DNA of 38,841 bases from Candidatus Planktophila sp. (GTDB lineage: Bacteria; Actinomycetota; Actinomycetes; Nanopelagicales; Nanopelagicaceae): assembly GCA_017858325.1 (NCBI GenBank), contig JAFMBT010000015.1, positions 1 to 38,841 of the forward strand, written 5' to 3'. Below the pieces are notes generated by a model. The model saw only the letters and a program-made list of their open reading frames with translations, searched no databases and was not told where the DNA came from. Position 1 is the first letter of the stretch. Each line of letters begins with the position of its first letter. The position numbers and the translations under genes are program-made. Of the stretch, positions 18,901 to 26,134 are shown in pieces.

Positions 18901-19048
18901 TGCAGATGAAGTTCGCCAACAGTTATCGATCATCGGCGCTGGTATGGGAGCTGCAACATTTACTGCAACAGTCAATGAGATGTGCCCACGATGTGTGGTT
19001 CGTTCATCCTGCCCGGTACAGCCAGCAGGTAAGTCGGTGATCTCATGA
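15992..19048 (+). CDS. adnA: AdnA-like helicase-nuclease subunit
   Basis: This 1018-residue protein joins a UvrD-type helicase to a RecB-type nuclease and probably resects DNA double-strand ends together with the next gene. Seen: Walker A GAAGSGKTT (34-42), motif II ILIDEFQESD, motif V LTVHSAKGRQWPLVIV and motif VI DERRLFHVATSRA. Motif III is degenerate (LDSKSAVGRFRGA lacks the usual GDPxQSI). The nuclease has GSAIHEFARL, GNVDRIEVDG and VVDFKTGKNP, with catalytic Asp and Lys, and QLACYQL. Cysteines in TECGVKWFLE and in the terminal CPRCVVRSSC look like a [4Fe-4S] clasp. ATG 15992 is preferred over 15983 from the -10 position. It overlaps adnB by 4 bp. The A/B naming follows gene order and could be swapped. 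Confidence 0.88.
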   Translation: MKLIKQALQVNDLSLTDQEKKVIAHRGSPLVIKGAAGSGKTTLLIEAAIARISDGASSDSILFLTYGRESASLIRDAIAIRSSATGYEPLARTFHSLAFSILKMKSGDDFREPILLSGAEQEQIIADLLEGDISDGYKEWPPELRDSDEKLGNPLRTRGFIRELRDLMMRANERKISPQVLATRGGQLGEKYWPAAAAFWKRYEGVMDLAASGAGDAKVRIDPSELINAAIAHLHNSPELLATIRKTFSTILIDEFQESDPAQRELLTLIAPNDLLIALDSKSAVGRFRGADPDGAEAAAQSLIGDHGAVITLTESYRNPTVRDAVMAASGTEEAHLIAHYCKKAHLLDGIAYSDMAIILRSGGAGASAIRRACMQASIPTVGEVEALGNNVAIAPFLLLARIATNPKKLTLADVEALLTSEFGGSDAISLRRIRRSLLAARSDDDLRTGSAMLIDALIDGDIPIEDAPELNRVHTLLSLARKSLARKNPTVHDLLWAIWSNAVTSDGSKVSDAWRDAALRGGSRGAAADRDLDAMIVLFDSAARFIERFPGAAPSVFLDQISEEFIAADVITTKGVRPDALEILTVHSAKGRQWPLVIVAGVQEGIWPNLKVRSTLLGAERLVERERHGDHLPDRELQAITASSLLEDERRLFHVATSRATSQLLVTATSREDDEPSIFFHEIYEEIHGFAVDSPQAATAQPARPLTAPALVATLRRNLTSENSESAADLLATLAASGISLAQSENWVGARALSTDIPVVKAGDPVYVSPSGAEPFTECGVKWFLEKSGGTNGDGVAQLLGSAIHEFARLKVESPGITHDQLVEKLESSWSLIDQSTGWLSTAALKRAKRMLERFAQYHNDIETKSDRSVVGVELDFNISFGNVIVKGNVDRIEVDGDGKYFVVDFKTGKNPIAHNDALTNLQLACYQLGVIMDGFGEQLKGNQTSGSHLVFLAHDTKEVALRHRPVIDADEVRQQLSIIGAGMGAATFTATVNEMCPRCVVRSSCPVQPAGKSVIS

Positions 19049-22000
19049 TTGAGAAATACTCACCACTTCAGGTAAGTGCCCTTATTAGAAGCGTAGATCC
19101 AGGCTTTTATGACCCTACCGACGAGCAGGCGGCAATCATTTCTATTGCCAGCAATCCATTTGAACCTGCCGTTGTCATTGCAGGTGCAGGCTCAGGTAAA
19201 ACTGAAACTATGGCATCTCGCGTGGTTTATCTCGTTGCCAATGGTTTTGTACAACCAGATCAGATCTTAGGTCTGACATTTACACGTAAGGCAGCGGGCG
19301 AACTCTCTGCTCGTATTCGCAAGCGACTTCGTCAACTACAGATTGCGATGGAGAAAGCTGGCCTAGAAGTTCCTTTTACAACCCTTGATACCTCAGTGAC
19401 TACCTATCACTCGTATGCTGGTCGCTTACTGAGTGAGCATGCAATCCGTTTTGGTATCGATGCCGATGCGCAACCGATGGGTGAGGCCGCACTCTGGATG
19501 TCAGCAAATACTCTGGTGAGCAATTGGAATGATCCAGATTTCATCTATGAAGGCGCACTTAACACCGCAATAGATGATGTCATGGGGTTGGCATCTCTAG
19601 TTCTAGAACACCAAGTCTCACTTGAATCAATCCGCGCCGCTGATGAAAAGACTTTGGCAGAGCTTGCACAATTCTCCGGCGGACTTAATGACGAGGTGCG
19701 AGCAGTCGCCCGAACGGCTCGTCAACGTATTGCACTCTTGCCACTTGTTGAACGATTTATTGAGACTCGTCGAAGTGAAGGCGAACTCTCCTTCGATGAT
19801 CAGATGTCACTTGCTGCAGATATCGCAATGAAGTTTCCCGATGTGGCAACAATCGAGCGCGGTAAATATGCCGTCGTCTTACTCGATGAATACCAAGACA
19901 CATCTCAATCACAGGTGCGTTTACTTTCGGCGCTCTTTGGTAACGGCCACCCTGTTACCGCTGTGGGCGATCCATGCCAATCGATCTACACCTGGCGCGG
20001 TGCATCTGCCGGCACCATCGGCTCCTTTAAAGATCACTTCCCTAAAGCACCTGGCTCGAAAGGGCGCCAAATATATGAGCTTTTAACCACCTTTAGAAAT
20101 GATGAAGCAATCCTTGAACTCGCCAATGAAATCTCGCTTCAGGTGCGATCACTGGGTGGGCTCGATGTCTCAGCACTCAAAGCGCGACCTGGTGCTGGTA
20201 AGGGCGATCTTGTTGTGGGTCTCTTTGAAACTATAGAAGCTGAAGCAACCGCAATCGCTGAATACATCCAGCCACATTGGAATAACCCAGAGCGTTTAGT
20301 TGACGGCAGTAAAGTTCCAAAGAGTTTTGCAGTTCTGGTCCGTAAACGTTCGCAGATTCCGGCGGTGCAAAACGCCCTTGGTAAGGTAGGGATCGAATGT
20401 GAAGTTGTTGGTTTAAGTGGCCTGGTTCATGTTCCTGAGATCGCAGATATTGTTGCAATGCTTTCGATCATCGCCGACCCAGATGCTGGTGCATCACTGA
20501 TGCGCATTCTTACCGGACCTCACATGGCACTCGGTGCCGCCGATATCGCAGCCCTGGGTGCTTACTCACGTTCTCTTGCGAAAGAATCTGCCAGTGATAG
20601 CAGATCTCTTGTAAAGAGAATTGTTGCAGGAAATCCAGATTCTGCAGAAGCCGATGATCAATTCCTTGGCTCACTCATTGATGCACTCGATGACATTGCT
20701 AGGGCCGATAAATCTCACTTTAGTCAGGTTGGTTACCAACGCCTTACCGAGTTTGCGGCAGATCTCAGACGACTTCGTTCGCGCTCTGCCGGAGCGATCA
20801 CAGATCTCATCGCAGAGATTGAGCGCTATCTCAACCTTGAAGTAGAAGTTTTTTTACGCGATGGCACACGATCAGGTCGCCGACATATTGATCGCTTTAT
20901 GGACGAGGCGGCAAAGTTTGCCCGTAACGGTGCATCACTGAACGCTTTCTTACAGTGGCTCTCGATTGCTAGCCGCGAAGAAGGTGGCTTGAAAGCTGGC
21001 GCCGCTGAAGTCAATTTTGATGCGGTGCAGATTCTTACGATCCATAGCGCAAAGGGCGCCGAATGGGATCTTGTCGCAGTACCAGGCTTAGCTCAGGGCA
21101 CATTCCCAAGTGATCACAAGGGCGATCCTGATAATTGGATCACCAACGAAAGACACATCCCCTTTGCACTGCGCGGTGATGGCAGGCAACTTCCACTCTT
21201 CTCGTGGAATGGTGCAACCTCAAATGCTGATGCTGGAAAAGCGGTAAAGAAATTTAAAGAAGAGTGCAACAGATTTAAAGAGCAAGAAGAGATTCGTCTG
21301 GGATATGTTGCAATGACTCGTGCAAAGACTCATCTGATCTGCACATCATCGTGGTGGCGAGATGGCCAGAGACAAGTTCCACCGTCATCAATTTTTGAGC
21401 AAGCGCAATCTATTGCTATGCGAGTGGGTCGTGTAATAAAACTAGAGGATGCCCCAATCGATGGTGCGAAGAATCCACTCCGTGAAAATCCTGCTAGTGC
21501 CACATGGCCACATGATGCACTCGGTGATCGTCGCCAACAATTTGATAACGAGATTGCCCTCGTTCTCTCTAAAGCGCCCATCTCACTTGATGCAGCTCTG
21601 GCTGACTCCAGTGATAGCGAGGTACGTTCGTGGATTCGAGATAGCCAAGCGATCATCAACGAATTTGAAAAGTACAAAAACGCTCTGGCACAGGTTGCGC
21701 TCCCTCCACGGTTAGCAACCTCTACCTTGATTGCACTCCATGAAGACCCTGCAGCGCTTGCACTCTCCATTCGTCGTCCAATGCCACGAGCCAGCGATGA
21801 GTTCTCTCGTCGTGGTACCGCCTTCCACTTATGGATTGAAAGACACTTCAACTCACTTACCTTCTTTGATGATGAAGATTTTGATCTTCTTGAACCGCTT
21901 GAAGCAGATCAAACCTTGGAAGAGTTAAAGAGCGCTTGGTTGGCCAGCCCTTGGGCTGGGCGCACACCGCATGCAGTGGAGGTTCCTTTTGAAACTGTCA

Positions 22001-22275
22001 TCGCTGGCGTTCTTATCCGCGGTCGAATTGATGCTGTCTATAAAGATGGCGATTCATATGAGGTAATTGATTGGAAAACTGGCTCAAAAAAGCTCGGAAA
22101 ATCAGCAGCCATTCAATTAGCTGTCTATCGCCTAGCGTGGGCAACGTTGCAGGATATCGAGCTGGAAAAAGTCAGCGGAGCATTTCACTATGTACCAACG
22201 GGAGTTACTGATCGCCCAACAGATCTTATGGGGAGCGATGAATTGATTGCCTTACTCGAACAGTTTAGCTCTTAG
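19045..22275 (+). CDS. adnB: AdnB-like helicase-nuclease subunit
   Basis: This 1076-residue partner of the preceding protein has a complete set of UvrD motifs: Walker A GAGSGKTET (47-55), TFTRKAAGEL (Ia), VVLLDEYQDTSQSQ (II), VGDPCQSIYTWRGAS (III), LTIHSAKGAEWDLVAVPG (V) and GYVAMTRAKTHL (VI). It is therefore likely the main motor. The C-terminal RecB-like nuclease shows RRGTAFHLWIERHF, IRGRIDAVYKDG, YEVIDWKTGSKKLGK and QLAVYRLAWA. It lacks the C-terminal cysteine cluster of its partner. The gene starts in the ATGA overlap with adnA. Its TAG (22273-22275) overlaps the convergent gene's stop by 4 bp. Mycobacteria use the same order ahead of nudC and uvrD2. Confidence 0.92.
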   Translation: MIEKYSPLQVSALIRSVDPGFYDPTDEQAAIISIASNPFEPAVVIAGAGSGKTETMASRVVYLVANGFVQPDQILGLTFTRKAAGELSARIRKRLRQLQIAMEKAGLEVPFTTLDTSVTTYHSYAGRLLSEHAIRFGIDADAQPMGEAALWMSANTLVSNWNDPDFIYEGALNTAIDDVMGLASLVLEHQVSLESIRAADEKTLAELAQFSGGLNDEVRAVARTARQRIALLPLVERFIETRRSEGELSFDDQMSLAADIAMKFPDVATIERGKYAVVLLDEYQDTSQSQVRLLSALFGNGHPVTAVGDPCQSIYTWRGASAGTIGSFKDHFPKAPGSKGRQIYELLTTFRNDEAILELANEISLQVRSLGGLDVSALKARPGAGKGDLVVGLFETIEAEATAIAEYIQPHWNNPERLVDGSKVPKSFAVLVRKRSQIPAVQNALGKVGIECEVVGLSGLVHVPEIADIVAMLSIIADPDAGASLMRILTGPHMALGAADIAALGAYSRSLAKESASDSRSLVKRIVAGNPDSAEADDQFLGSLIDALDDIARADKSHFSQVGYQRLTEFAADLRRLRSRSAGAITDLIAEIERYLNLEVEVFLRDGTRSGRRHIDRFMDEAAKFARNGASLNAFLQWLSIASREEGGLKAGAAEVNFDAVQILTIHSAKGAEWDLVAVPGLAQGTFPSDHKGDPDNWITNERHIPFALRGDGRQLPLFSWNGATSNADAGKAVKKFKEECNRFKEQEEIRLGYVAMTRAKTHLICTSSWWRDGQRQVPPSSIFEQAQSIAMRVGRVIKLEDAPIDGAKNPLRENPASATWPHDALGDRRQQFDNEIALVLSKAPISLDAALADSSDSEVRSWIRDSQAIINEFEKYKNALAQVALPPRLATSTLIALHEDPAALALSIRRPMPRASDEFSRRGTAFHLWIERHFNSLTFFDDEDFDLLEPLEADQTLEELKSAWLASPWAGRTPHAVEVPFETVIAGVLIRGRIDAVYKDGDSYEVIDWKTGSKKLGKSAAIQLAVYRLAWATLQDIELEKVSGAFHYVPTGVTDRPTDLMGSDELIALLEQFSS

Positions 22276-23102
22276 CTAAGTTTTAACTCAACAGAGAGCG
22301 GTAAGTGATCACTGACTCCAGTTGTAACAGTCGGTAGCTGTGTAGCACCAATTGATGCGCGAGTAAGAATGTAATCAAATTGAATCTTTGCACCCCAACT
22401 TGGATACGTTGCTTGAGTTGCCAATGATCTCCACTGTGAAGCAACGATAGGTAAATTCTTGGGTAAGTTTAGATCACCGACAATAATTGCTGTCGAATTC
22501 ATTTCACTCTCTAATTCAACTGCCCACCGTTTCATTGCTCGCAGTTGTTTGATGTTATAGCCCGGAACAAATGAGAGATGTGTGTTGATCACAGTAACTC
22601 CATTTGCAAGAGTTGCTGCAAGTGCGACGCGGGGTTCATCTCGAATATAGATTGGGCGAAGTCTTCCCGGCTTACCGTCATCACCTGGCACCAAAAGTGG
22701 CATACCAATAGGTGCGTTACCAAGATCTAAGCGATGCCATTTAATCACTTCAATTATTGAAGCCAGAGCTATTCCGTAGCCACCTTCGATATCTGAGAGG
22801 TCCTCTGAATCAGTAATGATTGTCGGATCAGTTGCGCTAAGCTTTCTCCACTTTTCGCCAGGGGTACCAATAATGGACGGTGCAAATGCAAAGTATCTAG
22901 CCCCGATACTTGTGGCCACTTCTGCGATCTGATTCACATGGCCGGTGCGCGCAAGTTGATAATCACATTCTTGAATTGCGATCACCTCAGGTGATAGCTC
23001 GGCAGCGATTTTTGCTCCGGCCTGGGATAGCGCCCCTGCCTGCTGATTGGGGGCAGGCGGGATCGCCATTCCGTGCAGGATATTCCACGAGGTAATGCGC
23101 AT
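22272..23102 (-). CDS. Endonuclease/exonuclease/phosphatase family hydrolase
   Basis: This 276-residue metal-dependent phosphoesterase shows the EEP motifs in order: RITSWNILHG (start), VIAIQECD (metal-binding Glu), VINTHLSF (catalytic His), IVGDLNLPK (Asp-x-Asn), FDYILTR and GVSDHLPLSVEL (SDH). There is no signal peptide, so it should be cytoplasmic. The substrate could be DNA, a phosphoinositide or another phosphodiester. The frame is open to 23315, but ATG 23102 begins the conserved motif. Minus-strand TAGCCT (23115-23110) lies 7 nt upstream, suggesting a leaderless start. It sits between adnB and nudC, so DNA repair is possible but unproven. Confidence 0.85.
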   Translation of the reverse strand: MRITSWNILHGMAIPPAPNQQAGALSQAGAKIAAELSPEVIAIQECDYQLARTGHVNQIAEVATSIGARYFAFAPSIIGTPGEKWRKLSATDPTIITDSEDLSDIEGGYGIALASIIEVIKWHRLDLGNAPIGMPLLVPGDDGKPGRLRPIYIRDEPRVALAATLANGVTVINTHLSFVPGYNIKQLRAMKRWAVELESEMNSTAIIVGDLNLPKNLPIVASQWRSLATQATYPSWGAKIQFDYILTRASIGATQLPTVTTGVSDHLPLSVELKLS

Positions 23103-23109
23103 AGCGAGC

Positions 23110-23122
23110 AGGCTAGTACCGT
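23110..23122. promoter_or_regulatory. Overlapping divergent leaderless -10 boxes (EEP hydrolase and nudC)
   Basis: Start codons are 28 bp apart (23102 minus, 23131 plus). Minus-strand TAGCCT occupies 23115-23110. Plus-strand TACCGT occupies 23117-23122 and ends 8 nt before the nudC ATG. Confidence 0.45.
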
Positions 23123-23130
23123 TGCCCCTT

Positions 23131-24048
23131 ATGAGCGCGATCAACCAACATCCGTCACGGATCGATCGCGCTGGCCACCTCCGTGAAAATCCGAGAACTC
23201 TTGACCAGCTCTGGACGCGCGCGAAGATTCTACAGATTTGCCAGGGGCGCTTGCCTAGCGATGGATATCTCAGCGCAGAACAGGTCGCGACCTTAATTGC
23301 CAGTGGTGAATTCAAAGAAGGTTCACGTTATTTTCTGGGGATAGATGCCATCACAGAAAATCCATATTTTGCATGGGATACAGAGTGGTGCGCGGCAAAG
23401 ACCGATGAAGAGATGAAAGTTGGTTTAGCAAGACTGCGTGAAGTCGGTATTGACTTAACAAGTATTGATGCCGAACTAGCTATGCACGCAGTTGCCCTTT
23501 GCAATTGGCACCAATCGCATCCATGTTGCGCACGTTGTGGCGCGCAGACTCGCGTCGACTTAGGGGGTGCAGTGCGTGTCTGTGATGTCGATAAGAGCCA
23601 ACATCATCCACGAACAGATTGTGCCGCGATCGTTCTTGTCCGCGATAACGATGATCGAATACTTTTAGGACATCAACCGGTATGGCCGGAAGGTCGTTTC
23701 TCTACCTTTGCCGGATTTCTTGAACCTGGTGAAACTTTTGAACAATGCGTTGCGCGTGAAGTGCTTGAGGAATCTGGTGTGAGCGTTCGCGCCATTACAT
23801 ACCTTGGCTCGCAACCCTGGCCTTTTCCAGCATCGATCATGATGGCCTTTGATGCTGTTACAGATTTCCCTGAAACCGCGCGACCTGATGGCGTAGAAAT
23901 TTCAGAGGTAAAGTGGTTTACCCGAGATCAATTTAAGGCTGAGGCAAAGGCGGGAACACTTTTATTACCACCAACAATCTCGGTTGCACGCAAGATGATT
24001 GAACGTTGGCTGGGTGAGGCTGCTGTTGGGAGCGAGGCGTGGAGATAA
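23131..24048 (+). CDS. nudC: NAD(+) diphosphatase / NADH pyrophosphatase NudC
   Basis: This 305-residue Nudix enzyme hydrolyses NADH and may remove NAD caps from RNA. The Nudix box GFLEPGETFEQCVAREVLEESGV (about 195-217) is intact up to REVLEESG. The NudC-specific SQPWPFP follows at about 227-233. The zinc ribbon is unusual: C133 and C136 (CCARCG) and C151 are present, but the fourth ligand position is Asp (VCDVDK), with nearby histidines (QHHP). ATG 23131 is chosen over upstream codons that lie in the divergent gene. The start appears leaderless. It overlaps uvrD2 by 10 bp, an operon also seen in mycobacteria. Confidence 0.93.
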   Translation: MSAINQHPSRIDRAGHLRENPRTLDQLWTRAKILQICQGRLPSDGYLSAEQVATLIASGEFKEGSRYFLGIDAITENPYFAWDTEWCAAKTDEEMKVGLARLREVGIDLTSIDAELAMHAVALCNWHQSHPCCARCGAQTRVDLGGAVRVCDVDKSQHHPRTDCAAIVLVRDNDDRILLGHQPVWPEGRFSTFAGFLEPGETFEQCVAREVLEESGVSVRAITYLGSQPWPFPASIMMAFDAVTDFPETARPDGVEISEVKWFTRDQFKAEAKAGTLLLPPTISVARKMIERWLGEAAVGSEAWR

Positions 24049-25724
24049 CTCCAAATCTTCGAGCCGAAGAAATAATTGCAGCACTCGATGATGATCAGCG
24101 AGAAGTAGCGTTAGCTACTCGCGGGCCTGTTTGCGTTATTGCAGGTGCTGGTACTGGTAAAACTCGCGCCATTACACATCGCATCGCATACGCGGCAGCG
24201 ATAGGAACAATGGATCCAGCGAAGGTATTGGCACTTACCTTTACCGCCCGTGCAGCCGGTGAGATGCGCACACGATTACGATCACTCGGGGTTCCCACAG
24301 TTGCGGCGCGCACAGTGCACTCTGCGGCGCTAAAGCAGTTGATCTATTTCTGGCCCACTGTCTTTGGCGGACGCACACCTGATTTAATGAATAGTAAGAC
24401 TGCGTTCCTTACCGAAGCGATCAACCGTGCCAATTTATCGGGCGAACTGCGCAGTACGTCGCGTGAGACCATGAGAGATATTGCAACCGAGATCGAATGG
24501 GCAAAGGTCTCACAGGTAGCACCAATTGATTACCTTGATCAGGTATCAGAACGTTCGACGAAGCCACGCATTAAGCCCGAGCAGATTGCTCAGATCTATG
24601 TCGCCTATGAGAGCTTGAAGAAGCAGGAAGTTGCCATTGATTTTGAAGATGTCCTTCTTCTGACTTCAGCGATGCTAGAAGAAGAGCGTGCGGTGCGCGA
24701 ACGTGTGCAAGATCAATACCGATATTTTACAGTTGATGAATATCAGGACATCTCACCCATCCAACAACGATTGATTAACGCATGGCTCGGTAGTCGCAAA
24801 GATATCTGCGTTGTGGGGGATCCGGCACAGACGATCTATTCATTTGCAGGAGCAACTCCGGTTTTCTTAAATACATTCACACAACGTTTTCCAGAAGCAC
24901 AGGTGATTCGCCTCAGCACTGGTTACAGATCAACACCAGAGATCACCTTCGCCGCAAATGCTTTACTGCGCAACTCTTCGATGGGGCAAGAACTCACCGC
25001 TAGCAACGATCATGGACATCGTCCTAGCGTAGATGGATTTAAGGATGAGACAGCTGAGATCGCCGGCATTATTTCGCAGATTACTACGCTCCTAAGTGAA
25101 GGTACTGCGCCACAAGAGATTGCAATATTGGCGCGAACAAATAGCCAACTTAAAGGTATGGAACGCGCCATGAATAGCAAAGGCCTTCCATACCAAGTAC
25201 GCAGCACTGAACGATTCTTTGAGCGCCAAGATGTGAGAGATTTCCTTAAGCAAGTTCGCCAAGCATCTGTTATTCCAACAGAAGGCGCCACATGGCTTGA
25301 TGAGTTGCGCACAATCGCCCAGCCATATTTAACTGGCGAAAGTATCGATGGAATTGCCGCCCTTCTTCATCTTGGACGTGAACTCGATGACGACGAAGGA
25401 TTTTCACCAAAGACACTGCGTGGATTTTTACGTGAAGTCGAAGATCGCGTCACGCAGAACAATCCTCCGACTATGCCTGTTGTCACCCTTGCCACTCTTC
25501 ATGCGGCAAAGGGTCTTGAATGGGAGCGCGTATTTCTCATCGGAGCATCTGAGGGAATCTTGCCGTTAGAAAATGGATCAACTGGAACAACGGAAGCGGT
25601 AATTTCAGAAGAGAGACGTTTGTTCTATGTTGGTATGACCCGCGCGAAGGTTGATCTTCATATCTCCTACCGGGGCCAACCTTCCCGCTTCTTGCGCGAA
25701 TCTGGGTTACTCACCAGTTCATAA
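24039..25724 (+). CDS. uvrD2: UvrD2-like ATP-dependent DNA helicase
   Basis: This 561-residue superfamily 1A helicase has Walker A GAGTGKT (36-42), TFTARAAGEM (Ia), FTVDEYQDISPIQQ (II), VVGDPAQTIYSFAGA (III), LSTGYRST (IV), TLHAAKGLEWERVFLIG (V) and FYVGMTRAK (VI). Mycobacterial UvrD2 is about 700 residues and adds an HRDC domain and a four-cysteine tail. Here the protein stops about 30 residues after motif VI, so both are absent. The start is GTG at 24039, inside the nudC 3' end, with GGGAG 6 nt upstream. Co-expression with nudC is therefore likely. The whiB7 leader promoter follows 36 bp after the stop. Confidence 0.93.
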   Translation: MEITPNLRAEEIIAALDDDQREVALATRGPVCVIAGAGTGKTRAITHRIAYAAAIGTMDPAKVLALTFTARAAGEMRTRLRSLGVPTVAARTVHSAALKQLIYFWPTVFGGRTPDLMNSKTAFLTEAINRANLSGELRSTSRETMRDIATEIEWAKVSQVAPIDYLDQVSERSTKPRIKPEQIAQIYVAYESLKKQEVAIDFEDVLLLTSAMLEEERAVRERVQDQYRYFTVDEYQDISPIQQRLINAWLGSRKDICVVGDPAQTIYSFAGATPVFLNTFTQRFPEAQVIRLSTGYRSTPEITFAANALLRNSSMGQELTASNDHGHRPSVDGFKDETAEIAGIISQITTLLSEGTAPQEIAILARTNSQLKGMERAMNSKGLPYQVRSTERFFERQDVRDFLKQVRQASVIPTEGATWLDELRTIAQPYLTGESIDGIAALLHLGRELDDDEGFSPKTLRGFLREVEDRVTQNNPPTMPVVTLATLHAAKGLEWERVFLIGASEGILPLENGSTGTTEAVISEERRLFYVGMTRAKVDLHISYRGQPSRFLRESGLLTSS

Positions 25725-25760
25725 ACCCGCGTATAGCCCATTGTGTGCGCTACTGCGCCA

Positions 25761-25802
25761 GAATTAATTCATTTGCATCGAGTGATGGTGATGCTCTACC
25801 CT
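25761..25802 (+). promoter_or_regulatory. whiB7 promoter with upstream AT-rich element
   Basis: GAATTAATTC (25761-25770) is a perfect AT-rich palindrome 2 bp before -35 TTGCAT (25773-25778). An 18-bp spacer leads to -10 TACCCT (25797-25802). Transcription is predicted at about 25810. WhiB7-dependent promoters are known for an AT-rich patch just upstream of -35, so autoactivation is likely. Confidence 0.6.
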
Positions 25803-25809
25803 TAACTCT

Positions 25810-25989
25810 ATGTCCGTACAGGGAGTATCAACACAGGTAGCAGTAGCTGCCGCGATCTCCCATGCCCATTCACATCTAGCCACAGCTGCCGCTGCAAAGC
25901 GAACATCTTGGCGACCTGCATCAAAGCCAGCGTTTTATGCTGCTTTTTATGCCACAGCGGATGAGGCAACCGGAGGGATATTCGAGTAA
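25810..25989 (+). CDS. whiB7 leader peptide (regulatory uORF, 59 aa)
   Basis: The short frame begins MSVQGVSTQVAVAAAI and ends ADEATGGIFE. Alanine makes up 17 of its 59 residues, and it contains a SWRPA stretch (residues 33-37). The ATG lies 7 nt after a -10 box, so the message is probably leaderless. The stop is 19 nt before an intrinsic terminator and 145 nt before whiB7. Upstream reading frames followed by a terminator control whiB7/wblC in Mycobacterium and Streptomyces. Slow translation there lets RNA polymerase read into whiB7. Ala-rich codons would make this leader sensitive to alanine shortage and to ribosome-targeting antibiotics. The peptide itself probably has no other function. 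The identification rests on position, composition and alternative RNA pairing, not on sequence similarity. Confidence 0.8.
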   Translation: MSVQGVSTQVAVAAAISHAHSHLATAAAAKRTSWRPASKPAFYAAFYATADEATGGIFE

Positions 25990-26021
25990 ATCGATATAAC
26001 CCAACCTAGGGCCTCAAATCC
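25959..26021 (+). promoter_or_regulatory. Candidate antiterminator pairing in the whiB7 leader
   Basis: GGATGAGGC (25959-25967, within the last codons of the uORF) can pair with GCCTCaaATCC (26011-26021), giving nine base pairs with a 2-nt bulge. The second segment is also the 5' arm of the terminator, so the two structures exclude each other. A ribosome finishing the uORF would cover the first segment and favour termination. Confidence 0.55.
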
Positions 26022-26049
26022 GAAAAGGATTTAGAGGTCCTTTTTCTTT
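26008..26049 (+). terminator. Intrinsic terminator/attenuator upstream of whiB7
   Basis: The 5' arm is 26008-26021 (agggcctcaaatcc), the loop GAAAA 26022-26026 and the 3' arm 26027-26041. There is one bulged A at 26033 and one G-U pair. A T-rich tail (ttttcttt) follows at 26042-26049. It lies inside the leader, between the uORF and the coding region. Confidence 0.85.
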
Positions 26050-26134
26050 ATCCAGAGAAAACTAAAACCAATACCGAGAAGATAACCAGAGAAAGACACC
26101 AACGAAAGATCGAGAGAGAAAGAGGGTGAGAACG

